This document shows, piece after piece, positions 36,498-45,073 of a stretch of DNA of 64,000 bases. The translations under genes and the position numbers were made by a program. The notes beneath the pieces are model-generated. The model was given only the letters and a program-made list of their open reading frames with translations, was not told the origin of the DNA and searched no databases. How positions within the stretch are numbered: position 1 is the stretch's first letter; each line of letters starts with the position of its first letter. Source of the DNA: Seonamhaeicola sp. ML3 (GTDB taxonomy: Bacteria; Bacteroidota; Bacteroidia; Flavobacteriales; Flavobacteriaceae); the NCBI RefSeq assembly GCF_023273855.1, contig NZ_CP096884.1:2852001-2916000 (forward strand). Direction: 5' to 3'.

Positions 36498-37095
36498 GTT
36501 TAATCTTGTTTTCGTAAGCCCGCCACCTGTTTAGTGTGTAGCTTCCGTTTGTGTCTATTTTTAAATTAAAGAAATAGTGTGTATATAGTTCCGGAGTAAC
36601 ACTTACAATATCTGTTGTTAGATATAAACTATCCCCAGTAGATAGTTCTTGATTTACCTCCACACTATTACATAGCGTATTTTTTAAGTGTTCTTTTGGG
36701 ATTTCTCCATTATCGTAGTAAAAATTAAAATCGATTATTTTGTCAAATATGATTTTGTCATTTTTCTTAACAATAACTTGAGAAGATTTTTTTCTAAAAA
36801 CATCCTTAACAGTGGTTGTTTTGTTTGCTCTATATGTATTGCTGATACTATCGGTCATATCAACAATGGTCTTTATACTAACTGAATAGCCGTTACTTAA
36901 AACGGTATCTTTAAGATGCTCCCTGTAACTTTCTGGATAAAATGTTGTAATCTGAATAGGGTCAATAGAATCATTAAACTCAGCAACAGATGCTTTAAAT
37001 AAATCATTTTTAGATTTCCTACCATCGCAACTGCAAAAACCAATTGCAATTACAATAATAAATAAGGGTAAGCGGCGTATTAACTTTCTAAACAT
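36484..37095 (-). CDS. Lipoprotein of unknown function
   Basis: About 203 aa. A lipoprotein signal peptide ends in the lipobox GFCSC (Cys at about residue 24), followed by DGRKSKND. The mature part is a mixed alpha/beta domain of about 175 residues without recognised motifs (IQITTFYPESYREHLKDTVL, IDFNFYYDNGEIPKEHLK). It is anchored in a membrane on the periplasmic side. I chose the ATG at 37095 over the TTG one codon upstream. It overlaps the 3' end of dnaX by 8 bases and the start of miaE by 14 bases. No link to replication or tRNA modification is evident. Confidence 0.75.
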   Translation of the reverse strand: MFRKLIRRLPLFIIVIAIGFCSCDGRKSKNDLFKASVAEFNDSIDPIQITTFYPESYREHLKDTVLSNGYSVSIKTIVDMTDSISNTYRANKTTTVKDVFRKKSSQVIVKKNDKIIFDKIIDFNFYYDNGEIPKEHLKNTLCNSVEVNQELSTGDSLYLTTDIVSVTPELYTHYFFNLKIDTNGSYTLNRWRAYENKIKHART

Positions 37096-38830
37096 CAAGA
37101 TTAAAGGTTTTTCTTAATAACTCAATATTAGGGTTTTTTTCTTTAAGTTTTTCAAATTTTTCTAGGGTAGTATAAGCATATTGTTTTTCCATGACCTCGT
37201 TTACAGTAATTGAGAGGTTAATATCGAAATTATTAAGCGATTTTCTAATAAAGGCTAATAAATCATACTGGTTTCGTTCAACTTCGACTTTATTGGTGGC
37301 ATTAGGAAATTCTAAATGAATGGTAGTATCTATAACTTTAGGCGTGTCTATGGATAAAATAGAGGCTAAATTACGTTTTCCTTCTTTCTGGATTTTCTCA
37401 ATATAGGTATTCCATTGTGCTACAAGCTCTTGTTCTGTAAACGCTTCTTGTGGCAAGTCTTCCTCATCAATAATAACATTCATCTGTTTTATTTGATGAG
37501 CTTTCTTAGCTTTTAAGCTACTCAGCGAAAGACCAGACGTGCGTTTAGTATCTTGTTTTAGGATTATTTTAGGAGGAGTAACAGCTTTAAAAGCCTTAAT
37601 ATTTTCAGCTTCTTTACTAGAAATCGCTTCTTTTGCACTTTCATTTCCTTCGTTAATTGACGTTTTCGTGTTTGAGTTATCCTCAATTTTTGAATTTGTA
37701 ACCGCAACAGGGGTAATGCCTTTGTTTTTAAAATATGAAGCAGGGATTATGTAGTGTCTGCTATTTTTTTTTTCTCCATCAAAAGTGATAGAGGCAAGTT
37801 GCATAAGGCATAGTTCAACCAAAAGACGTTGGTTTTTACTGCTTTTGTATTTGAGGTCGCAGTCGTTTGCCAAATTAATGCCTTGTATTAAAAAGTCTCG
37901 GGAAGCTTTTCGGGATTGCTCTAGGTACTTTACTTTAGTTTGTTCCCCAACTTCTAAAAGCTCTATGGTGTTTTCGGTTTTACTTACCAATAAATCCCTA
38001 AAATGAGATGCTAATCCTGAAATATAGTGGTGACCATCGAAGCCTTTGGAAAGCGTATTGTTAAACAACAATAACAATTTGGGTATATTGTTTTCTAAAA
38101 TAAGATCGGTTGTTTCAAAGTAAGTCTCGTAATCTAAAACATTTAAATTTTCTGTAACTGCTTTTCTAGTTAGGTTCTTACCCGAGAAACTCACAACACG
38201 GTCGAAAATAGAGAGTGCATCTCGCATGGCACCATCTGCCTTTTGGGCTATGATATGTAAAGCATCGTCTTCGGCTGTAATGCCCTGTTCCTCGGCGATG
38301 TACTTTAAGTAGGCTTTGGCATCTGTGACAGTAATGCGTTTAAAATCAAAAATCTGACAACGCGATAAAATAGTTGGTATTATTTTATGTTTCTCTGTGG
38401 TTGCTAGAATAAAAATACAGTGTTTTGGAGGTTCTTCTAATGTCTTTAAAAAAGCATTAAAAGCTGCCTGCGATAACATGTGCACCTCGTCTATAATATA
38501 CACTTTATATTTACCAACTTGCGGCGGAATTCTAACCTGATCGGTTAGATTTCTAATATCATCTACCGAGTTGTTAGAAGCGGCATCTAACTCAAAAATA
38601 TTGAAAGCAAAATCTTCATCGGTATCGTTTCCATCGCTATTGATCATTTTGGCAAGAATACGTGCACACGATGTTTTACCGACCCCTCTGGGACCAGTGA
38701 ACAAAAGCGCTTGGGCTAAATGGTTATTTTCTATAGCATTTAGAAGTGTATTTGTAATAGCCTGCTGCCCAACAACGTCTTTAAACGATTGTGGTCTATA
38801 TTTTCTAGCCGATACTACAAAATGTTCCAA
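37088..38830 (-). CDS. dnaX: DNA polymerase III subunit gamma/tau
   Basis: The clamp-loader ATPase, 580 aa. Conserved elements are SARKYRPQSFKDVVGQQ, Walker A GPRGVGKTS (about 45-53), Walker B / DEAH-like IIDEVHMLS, the sensor LATTEKHKI and the arginine-finger SRCQIFDF. The Cys4 zinc module that normally lies after Walker A is absent: MINSDGNDTDEDFAFNIFE replaces it. The start is a TTG; an in-frame TAA lies three codons upstream and there is no ATG before the conserved region, so TTG is genuine. The C-terminal third is variable and carries the tau-specific part. It begins the dnaX-lipoprotein-miaE group. Confidence 0.95.
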   Translation of the reverse strand: MEHFVVSARKYRPQSFKDVVGQQAITNTLLNAIENNHLAQALLFTGPRGVGKTSCARILAKMINSDGNDTDEDFAFNIFELDAASNNSVDDIRNLTDQVRIPPQVGKYKVYIIDEVHMLSQAAFNAFLKTLEEPPKHCIFILATTEKHKIIPTILSRCQIFDFKRITVTDAKAYLKYIAEEQGITAEDDALHIIAQKADGAMRDALSIFDRVVSFSGKNLTRKAVTENLNVLDYETYFETTDLILENNIPKLLLLFNNTLSKGFDGHHYISGLASHFRDLLVSKTENTIELLEVGEQTKVKYLEQSRKASRDFLIQGINLANDCDLKYKSSKNQRLLVELCLMQLASITFDGEKKNSRHYIIPASYFKNKGITPVAVTNSKIEDNSNTKTSINEGNESAKEAISSKEAENIKAFKAVTPPKIILKQDTKRTSGLSLSSLKAKKAHQIKQMNVIIDEEDLPQEAFTEQELVAQWNTYIEKIQKEGKRNLASILSIDTPKVIDTTIHLEFPNATNKVEVERNQYDLLAFIRKSLNNFDINLSITVNEVMEKQYAYTTLEKFEKLKEKNPNIELLRKTFNLDV

Positions 38831-39155
38831 GTGTTCTTACTTTATTGTGTTGAGATTATAATAGCATCGTGCATCTTGAAGTTGCTTTTACATGCTAATA
38901 ACAAAGTTAAAAATTCAACCAAGAAATTAGAATTCTGAAGTTAGAAATTAAAAGGAGTTATTAACAGGTACTTGACAGGTTGTAGTTTGAATTTTAGTTT
39001 AAAAAGCCAATTGATTCATCAGAAAAAATAAAAAATTATATTGATTTCATTTTCAATATTATTGATAATCATTGGCATTGTCATTTTTCCTGATTTATCA
39101 TTCCACTATACTTTCTGAAAACTCGATTAAACAGTATTAATTTCAATAACTATCG
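38831..39155. other. Intergenic region between dnaX and rnpB
   Basis: A 325-bp AT-rich gap between divergent genes. Apart from the rnpB promoter at its right end I see no ORF, no strong hairpin and no clear -7 box for dnaX. Confidence 0.4.
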
Positions 39156-39163
39156 TACATTTG
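39156..39163 (+). promoter_or_regulatory. -7 box of rnpB
   Basis: TACATTTG fits TAnnTTTG exactly and lies five bases before the start of the P1 helix at 39168, the spacing expected for a Bacteroidota transcription start. No clear -33 box is visible. Confidence 0.65.
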
Positions 39164-39167
39164 CATC

Positions 39168-39464
39168 AAGTAAATTGCCTTATCGCTGCGCCTTTGGCGT
39201 GGAGGAAAGTCCGAACACCATAGTGCAATATAGTGGTTAACGGCCACCAGTTGTAAAGCTAGGAAAAGTGCAACAGAAAGTATGTACAGGTAATGCTGTA
39301 GTGAAATCAGGTAAACTCTATATGGTGCAATGTCATGTATACCAACGTTTAAGGGTGGCACGTCCAATGTTGGAGGGTAGGCAGCTAAAGTATATTGGTA
39401 ACAATATATTAAGATAAATGATAAGGGCTCGCAAGAGTACAGAATTCGGCTTATAAATTTACTT
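39168..39464 (+). ncRNA. rnpB: RNase P RNA (bacterial class A)
   Basis: The catalytic RNA that removes 5' leaders from tRNA precursors. Conserved elements are in order: GAGGAAAGTCCGAACACC, GTGCAACAGAAAG, CAGGTAAACTC, GATAAATGATAAGGGC and ACAGAATTCGGCTTA. The ends pair as helix P1 (AAGTAAATT at 39168 with AATTTACTT ending at 39464). Length about 297 nt. I chose the ends from P1 and the promoter position. Confidence 0.97.
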
Positions 39465-39474
39465 ACATATAATA

Positions 39475-39508
39475 ATAAACCCTTCTTAAAACTAAGAAGG
39501 GTTTATAG
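39475..39508. terminator. Bidirectional terminator after rnpB
   Basis: ATAAACCCTTCTTA pairs with TAAGAAGGGTTTAT around a four-base loop, an almost perfect 13-15-bp stem. The T-richer tail is on the minus strand, so it also ends the gene at 39528. Confidence 0.8.
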
Positions 39509-39527
39509 TTTGTGGAGAATATTACAA

Positions 39528-40283
39528 TTATTCCTTTTTAGGTGAGTAAGAGAGGTCTCGTCTTATTTCCCCGGTAACTTCTTCCATTTTTGTAGCATAA
39601 TCCATAACCTTTTTAAAGGTTTCGAAACGCTCTGGGCCTAATAACTCCTCATTAGCTTTTTCCTTTGTTGCCGAGTCTATTTCGTCTTTGCTCGACATGG
39701 CCACAAGATAATAACTATCCATGGTACCAAACCCTGTTCTGTAAATACGATAATAGTTTTTAGAAGCCTTAGAGGCGAACATATCTTTTACAGCTTTCAT
39801 TCCTTCTCTAAGATTCTTTTCGTCTTTAGGATTAAAATAAATAAAGTAATAGTCTCTGTAATCTTCGCCTTCTTGAGTTTGTGAAATACCGTCGGGCATA
39901 TAAGTCAACTCTTCATCTAGCATAATAATATAACTTCCATGAGAATCGTAGCATTGGTCAAAATCTTGAAACATTTTTGCAAATTCATCACCCATAGCTT
40001 TTGCCATATCTGCAAAGGGGCGTTTATCTAAATCTGCAAAACTTTCTATTGGTGTAACGTAAAGATAGGTCATATCATCCATGGTAGCACACAGCCAGGA
40101 TGCTTCAGGGTTATGCTCTAAACAGGCATCATGAAACGCTTTTGCGGTTTTTTCATAATCCCAGATTTTAGAGGGTTTTACATTGTCTTGGTGTACTTGA
40201 AACATCTGCTGATACGCAGAAGCTACATTGAAAGAAAATAATAGAGCTAAAGAAAATAGTAAGATTAATTTAATTGATTTCAT
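39528..40283 (-). CDS. Exported protein of unknown function (possible tandem dimeric alpha/beta-barrel)
   Basis: A 251-aa protein with a signal peptide about 1-23 (ends NVASAY). Two halves look alike in pattern: QMFQVHQDNVKPSKIWDYEK in the first and YYRIYRTGFGTMDSYYLVAM in the second, each followed by an amphipathic helix and a D/F-rich stretch. This pattern of strand, helix and aromatic residues recalls the dimeric alpha/beta-barrel (ABM/NIPSNAP) fold, but I cannot confirm it. There are two cysteines close together (DACLEHNPEASWLCA). It lies 17 bases after the NTF2-like lipoprotein gene and is probably co-transcribed with it. Confidence 0.7.
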   Translation of the reverse strand: MKSIKLILLFSLALLFSFNVASAYQQMFQVHQDNVKPSKIWDYEKTAKAFHDACLEHNPEASWLCATMDDMTYLYVTPIESFADLDKRPFADMAKAMGDEFAKMFQDFDQCYDSHGSYIIMLDEELTYMPDGISQTQEGEDYRDYYFIYFNPKDEKNLREGMKAVKDMFASKASKNYYRIYRTGFGTMDSYYLVAMSSKDEIDSATKEKANEELLGPERFETFKKVMDYATKMEEVTGEIRRDLSYSPKKE

Positions 40284-40300
40284 AAGATTATATAATTTAG

Positions 40301-41209
40301 TTAGTTTAAAGTTTTACCTATTTGCTGCATAAGCGGCAATTGGTCGAAATATAAATGCTCGTAAATCATTTTTCCGCTATCGTTAAACTGAAGTCGTGAT
40401 AGTCCATTAACAGAAACTTCTTTACCTGTTGCTGGAGTTTCTGCAAATTCACCTGTATGGGTACCTGTAAATTTCCAATGCACAAAAATTGCATTATTCA
40501 CAACAGTAGATTTGTGTAATAACTCAATATTTAAATCTGGAAAACCGTTAAAGAAAGGTTTAAGATTGGCTTTTAGTTCTTCTGCTCCTGTAGCTACTTT
40601 GGTATCGTTATGAAATCTCATAAAATCATCAGCTAGGATATTTTCTAAAACCGAATCGTCTTTTTTGTTTAGAAAATCCTCAACAAAAGATTCAATGTTT
40701 GTAAGTATGGTCTTTTCGTTATCTGGCATATTTATTACCTCAGCTATAGCTTCTTGGAGTTCAGAAGGGTTATAATATACATGCTCGTTAACAATTTTAT
40801 CTTCAACAAATTCTGCAGTTATATGAACAGGAATAATAATTTCTTTGTTTGTTACTTTGGTAGTTCCTTTCCATGCATTCCAGTAGTTTACCCAGGTTTT
40901 TCCATCTTTATCTTCAATCATTTCGAAAACAGCATTGTCTTTCGAGAAACCGTAAGAAGATAAATTAGATACCATGCCAGAAAGCATACTGGCAACTTCA
41001 TCTTTAGATGCCCCTTTAAGGCTATTGTGATGAATTTTTGCTGTGTCTGCAAAATGCGATTTCCAGGCCTCAAAATCTCCGGCCTCATAGGCTTCAATTC
41101 CAGATATAAGTTTATCAATCTGTGGTGAACTCTCGAAATAGCGTTGTGGTTGATTTTGACACGATAAAAAAAGAGCCAAAACCAGTGTTAATAAAAAAAG
41201 TTTTTTCAT
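40301..41209 (-). CDS. Lipoprotein with two SnoaL/NTF2-like domains
   Basis: A 302-aa lipoprotein: signal peptide with lipobox LFLSC (Cys17). Two tandem NTF2-like cone domains follow. The first is about 30-155 (YEAGDFEAWKSHFADTAKIH, WVNYWNAWKGTTKV). The second is about 165-300 with the SnoaL-type pattern FLNKKDDSVLENILADDFMR, FVHWKFTGTHTGEF, ATGKEVSVNGLSRLQF and DQLPLMQQIG. SnoaL-like proteins include small-molecule cyclases and hydrolases, but most are uncharacterised; no function can be assigned. It is the first gene of a two-gene minus-strand unit with the exported protein at 39528. Confidence 0.8.
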   Translation of the reverse strand: MKKLFLLTLVLALFLSCQNQPQRYFESSPQIDKLISGIEAYEAGDFEAWKSHFADTAKIHHNSLKGASKDEVASMLSGMVSNLSSYGFSKDNAVFEMIEDKDGKTWVNYWNAWKGTTKVTNKEIIIPVHITAEFVEDKIVNEHVYYNPSELQEAIAEVINMPDNEKTILTNIESFVEDFLNKKDDSVLENILADDFMRFHNDTKVATGAEELKANLKPFFNGFPDLNIELLHKSTVVNNAIFVHWKFTGTHTGEFAETPATGKEVSVNGLSRLQFNDSGKMIYEHLYFDQLPLMQQIGKTLN

Positions 41210-41374
41210 TTTAATTATGGTTTTAAGAGTTAGTATTAGAGTTTATACCATAACTAAAATTCACATAAAGCGTTATGCTTGTATGAGCATTAAGGAAATC
41301 AGAGTATTTAAGGGACTCTTAGGAAGAACTCTAATATACTGAAAAAAAGGGGATTATTAAAGTCAATACACTAT

Positions 41375-41914
41375 TTATGTATATTCAAAGAAACTGAAAA
41401 CACATCCGCCATAGCTTTTGGAATGGCTATAGTAGTTTAAACTGGAGAGGTCTGTGTGTTTAGAGTGCTCGACAATTAAAAGGCCATTTTCGAGCAATAA
41501 TTCATTTTCAAAAACTAACTCGGGTATTTTAGAAAATTGTTCTGTTGTAAAGCTGTAAGGTGGGTCTGCAAAAACAATATTAGATTTTAAAGTCGTTTTT
41601 TCCAGGAATTTAAAAACATCACTTTTAATAGTTTGAATGGGCATTTCGAAAGCCTCAGCTGTTTTATTTATAAACTTAATACAATTGAAATTTTGGTCAA
41701 TACAAACTATTTGTTCTGTACCTCTGGAAGCGAATTCATAACTAATATTACCTGTGCCAGCAAATAAGTCTAAAACAGATATATCTTCAAAATAGTAGTG
41801 ATTATTGAGAATATTAAAAAGCGATTCTTTAGCCATATCTGTGGTAGGTCGAACAGGTAGGTTTTTTGGGGTTTCAATTCTTCTTCTTTTATATGTTCCT
41901 GATATTATGCGCAT
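41375..41914 (-). CDS. rsmD: 16S rRNA (guanine(966)-N(2))-methyltransferase RsmD
   Basis: A 179-aa SAM-dependent methyltransferase that modifies G966 of 16S rRNA. The start RIISGTYKRRRIETP and VRPTTDMAKESLFNIL are family hallmarks. The SAM site is LDLFAGTGNISYE (about 48-60) and the catalytic motif IV is ADPPY (about 115-119). The start codon overlaps the stop of the DUF3822 gene by one base (TAATG), so translation is coupled. Confidence 0.95.
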   Translation of the reverse strand: MRIISGTYKRRRIETPKNLPVRPTTDMAKESLFNILNNHYYFEDISVLDLFAGTGNISYEFASRGTEQIVCIDQNFNCIKFINKTAEAFEMPIQTIKSDVFKFLEKTTLKSNIVFADPPYSFTTEQFSKIPELVFENELLLENGLLIVEHSKHTDLSSLNYYSHSKSYGGCVFSFFEYT

Positions 41915-42744
41915 TATATATTTTTAATTAATGCATAATTTGAATGCTTAGAATCTATGTTGTCTTTAATTGTATAAATATCATTCCTAGAGCCAAAGCT
42001 TATATGTCTCACATATTTATAAGTGATTTCATGGAGTGTGTCTTCTTCATTTATGTCCCCTAGAAATACCAAGTTAAACGTCTCTGGGTTTAAGTTTAGT
42101 TGTTCTGCTGTAAATAAAATGTAATAGATGAAATCCTCTTTCGTGGAATACTCAAAACTATTACAAAACAGCAACTTAGACTTTTCTATGATTACGAGCT
42201 CAAAGTTTTTAGCATTTACATGTACAAACAGTTTTGTTTTTTCTGAGTTTTTTTCAGACTGTAGTACAGATTCTATTAAAACAGAGCTAATGTGTTTAAA
42301 CGTAAACTCACCAAATTTTTCGTAAAGGAAGTTATTTATATTTACAAAAGGCACATAAACACACATGCAATTACCTAACTGAATTTCATCATAAGTAATA
42401 TAATCAGACTTCAAAATTTTGGAGTTGAATTTCAAGTAATCGGCTAATGATTCCTCTTGAAATAACGATTTGGGTACAAGTGTGGATAATTCGTTATTGT
42501 AAACAACAGAAACTTTATTGAAATTAACTTTTAGGGGTTCTTCAGAATGAAATAGATTTCTTAATTGATCTAAAAGTTCTATAGGGTTTAACTTTTTTTC
42601 GAAATCAAATTCACGAAGGTAAGTTAAGGTATTGGTGTCTTGGTTTAGAACACAAAAAGAAAGTCCATTCAAACTAATTTGAATGGACAGTTGTTGATTA
42701 GTTAGTTTGGTAGTTATATCTTTTGTGCTATTCGTTATCGCCAT
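41914..42744 (-). CDS. DUF3822 family protein
   Basis: About 276 aa, cytoplasmic. The family is restricted to Bacteroidota and regularly sits upstream of rsmD, as here. Visible parts are LSIQISLNGLSFCVLNQDT at the start and LFVHVNAKNFELVIIEKSKL in the middle, a layout that recalls the duplicated ASKHA (actin-like) fold of PilM/FtsA relatives, but without clear nucleotide-binding residues. I chose the ATG at 42744 (MAITNST); a start seven codons upstream is possible and would increase overlap with the preceding gene. Function unknown. Confidence 0.8.
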   Translation of the reverse strand: MAITNSTKDITTKLTNQQLSIQISLNGLSFCVLNQDTNTLTYLREFDFEKKLNPIELLDQLRNLFHSEEPLKVNFNKVSVVYNNELSTLVPKSLFQEESLADYLKFNSKILKSDYITYDEIQLGNCMCVYVPFVNINNFLYEKFGEFTFKHISSVLIESVLQSEKNSEKTKLFVHVNAKNFELVIIEKSKLLFCNSFEYSTKEDFIYYILFTAEQLNLNPETFNLVFLGDINEEDTLHEITYKYVRHISFGSRNDIYTIKDNIDSKHSNYALIKNI

Positions 42745-43465
42745 AGGTTTTAGGCCAGTTACCAATAGTTTTCACTTCATCCATAGAACCCACTTTCAAA
42801 GCATCTCCATTAACGCCGTCTACAGAAACAACCTGATTCTCTTGCACTAGTAAATCTTTATTTTGATCGTGTAAAATGGCATTTTTTAATACTGAAGCTT
42901 CGAATACAGGAATCTTAATACCGTTCTGTTCCAAGTAACCGGCTTGAAGCTTAAATTTCTCTCCAGGTTTCCCAACAGGAACATTCATCATCGTCTTATA
43001 CCTGTCTGAGTTTTTGAATAAAGAATCTTTTACAGACTCAAAACCTAGTGTATCAATAATCACGATTTCCTTGAACATGTCTACACCAAATCTCTTAGTC
43101 ATTGCTTCATCTAAAACACTAGAATCTCTTCGTTGTGTGATTGTGAATTTAGCAGTGTCTAAAAACTTGATTAAACCATCAAAATCTTTAGAGAAATTTC
43201 CATTAACGGTTCTGTGTGCTAATTGAGCATCTCTAATATCGATTAAGCTCTCAATTACCTGAGCATATCGTTTTTTCTTAACCTTATTGAATTGTATTGG
43301 CTCATAAATAGATTGGTAAGTTTGGTAACCTAGAAAACCAATTAATAACCACAAAACTATGGTTAATATGGGTTTTACTTTTGGAGGTAAAAATTTATCT
43401 ACTACTTTAACTAAAACAAAAGCCAAAACAATAGCGCCAACTGCAATAAGAATAAAATTTAACAT
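42728..43465 (-). CDS. Membrane protein of unknown function
   Basis: A 245-aa protein with two N-terminal transmembrane segments (about 3-20 and 33-50), connected by a short basic and proline-rich loop (DKFLPPKVKP). A soluble domain of about 190 residues follows, starting KVKKKRYAQVIESLIDIRDA and AHRTVNGNFSKDFDGLIKFL. The helix-then-FxGLxxFL pattern resembles pseudopilin-like periplasmic domains, but this is only a resemblance. It heads the unit with DUF3822 and rsmD; its end overlaps the DUF3822 start by 17 bases. Confidence 0.75.
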   Translation of the reverse strand: MLNFILIAVGAIVLAFVLVKVVDKFLPPKVKPILTIVLWLLIGFLGYQTYQSIYEPIQFNKVKKKRYAQVIESLIDIRDAQLAHRTVNGNFSKDFDGLIKFLDTAKFTITQRRDSSVLDEAMTKRFGVDMFKEIVIIDTLGFESVKDSLFKNSDRYKTMMNVPVGKPGEKFKLQAGYLEQNGIKIPVFEASVLKNAILHDQNKDLLVQENQVVSVDGVNGDALKVGSMDEVKTIGNWPKTYGDNE

Positions 43466-43558
43466 TGTTATTTTTTAATTAAAAAGTTATAATAGGTCTC
43501 AGGCAAATCTACAATTTTTTTTTAATCGTTAAAACCTACAGTGAATAAAAATCATTTC

Positions 43559-43566
43559 TATATTTG
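43559..43566 (+). promoter_or_regulatory. -7 box of the RecD-like helicase gene
   Basis: TATATTTG fits TAnnTTTG. Its last bases form the TTG at 43564, which a gene caller could take as a start. Transcription would begin near 43572, about 22 bases before the ATG at 43594. Confidence 0.5.
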
Positions 43567-43593
43567 AATAATTTATTTTTTGAGAATTATTTA

Positions 43594-45018
43594 ATGACCT
43601 CCTCAGATTTTTACGCTTTAATAAAGCAGCAATTCCCTTTTAATCCAACATTAAAACAAGATATTGTTCTGCAACAATTGGCTGGTTTTATTTTCAGTAA
43701 GGAGTCTAATATATTGTATCTCTTAAAAGGATATGCAGGAACAGGAAAGACCACAATAGTAAGTGCTATTGTCTCCAATTTATGGAAGGCTAAAAAGAGT
43801 GCTGTTCTAATGGCACCTACAGGAAGGGCAGCTAAAGTAATTTCTAATTATTCTAAAAAAGAGGCGTTTACCATTCATAAAAAGATTTATTTTCCCAGAA
43901 AGGAGAAGGGTGGTGGTGTTAAGTTTGTTTTACAGCCTAATAAGCATAAAGACACCATTTTTATTGTTGATGAGGCTTCTATGATTTCAGATACACTAGG
44001 AGATTCTAAACATTTTGAAAACGGTTCTTTATTAGACGATTTAATGCAGTATGTTTATTCAGGTCACAGGTGTAAATTGCTTTTAATTGGTGATACGGCA
44101 CAATTGCCACCAGTAAAATTAGATATTAGTCCAGCTTTAGATGAAAATTCATTGGGTTTACAATACAACAAAGAGGTTAGCCGAATGGAATTGGATGAAG
44201 TAGTTAGACAAGAATTAGATTCTGGTATTTTAGCCAATGCGACTGTTTTAAGAGAAGCGCTATCTAATGCTGTTTACGATTATTTTAAATTTGATTTGAA
44301 TGGTTACGCAGACATCATAAGACTTGTTGATGGTCACGAAATCATGGATGCCATAAATGATGCTTATAGTGATTTAGGTAATGAGGAGACTACTATTATT
44401 GTAAGGAGTAACAAACGTGCAAATCTATACAATCAGCAAATTCGAAACAGAATTCTGTTTAATGAAAATGAGTTATCTGCGGGTGATTATCTTATGGTTG
44501 TTAAGAACAATTATTTTTGGGTAAAACCAAATAGTGAGGCAGGATTTATCGCAAATGGTGATATTGTAGAGGTATTGGAGATTTTTCGAATAGAAGAACT
44601 TTATGGCTTTAGATTTGCAACTGTAAAAATACGAATGGTTGATTACCCAAGAATGCGCCCTTTAGAAACGGTTTTGCTGTTGGACACCATTAATGCTGAA
44701 ACACCATCGTTATCTTACGAGGAATCTAACCGTTTGTACCAAGAGGTGGCTAAAGATTTCGAGGGTGAAAGTAATTATAAGCGCTTTTTAAAAATAAAAA
44801 GCAATAAATATTTCAATGCACTACAGGTTAAGTTTTCTTATGCCATTACTTGTCATAAATCGCAGGGTGGACAATGGGATACCGTTTTTGTAGAACAGCC
44901 TTATTTACCCAATGGCATAGATAAAGATTATTTACGATGGTTATATACTGCGGTGACCAGAGCCAAAGAAAAATTATACCTTATTGGCTTTAAAGACGAT
45001 TTTTTTGAAGAAGAATAA
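43594..45018 (+). CDS. RecD-like superfamily 1 DNA helicase
   Basis: A 474-aa ATP-dependent helicase. Walker A is LKGYAGTGKTT (about 44-54), motif II is FIVDEASM, motif III is LLIGDTAQLPPV, and the C-terminal UvrD-like half holds ITCHKSQGGQWDTVFVEQ and WLYTAVTRAKEKLYLIG. It matches the stand-alone RecD2/Dda-like helicases of Bacteroidota that lack RecBC partners. The ATG at 43594 was preferred over a TTG ten codons upstream, which overlaps a -7 box. A role in DNA repair or replication restart is inferred from the family. Confidence 0.9.
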   Translation: MTSSDFYALIKQQFPFNPTLKQDIVLQQLAGFIFSKESNILYLLKGYAGTGKTTIVSAIVSNLWKAKKSAVLMAPTGRAAKVISNYSKKEAFTIHKKIYFPRKEKGGGVKFVLQPNKHKDTIFIVDEASMISDTLGDSKHFENGSLLDDLMQYVYSGHRCKLLLIGDTAQLPPVKLDISPALDENSLGLQYNKEVSRMELDEVVRQELDSGILANATVLREALSNAVYDYFKFDLNGYADIIRLVDGHEIMDAINDAYSDLGNEETTIIVRSNKRANLYNQQIRNRILFNENELSAGDYLMVVKNNYFWVKPNSEAGFIANGDIVEVLEIFRIEELYGFRFATVKIRMVDYPRMRPLETVLLLDTINAETPSLSYEESNRLYQEVAKDFEGESNYKRFLKIKSNKYFNALQVKFSYAITCHKSQGGQWDTVFVEQPYLPNGIDKDYLRWLYTAVTRAKEKLYLIGFKDDFFEEE

Positions 45019-45042
45019 TATAGTTTCAAAAAATTAATTAGT

Positions 45043-45050
45043 TACTTTTG
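45043..45050 (+). promoter_or_regulatory. -7 box upstream of kdsB
   Basis: TACTTTTG fits TAnnTTTG. It lies 23 bases before the kdsB ATG at 45074. No clear -33 element is visible. Confidence 0.4.
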
Positions 45051-45073
45051 AAATCTATTTCAGTATTGTATAT

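Noticed and set aside
39143-39367. Minus-strand 74-codon ORF
   Set aside because: It lies across the RNase P RNA gene, which is certain from its conserved core.
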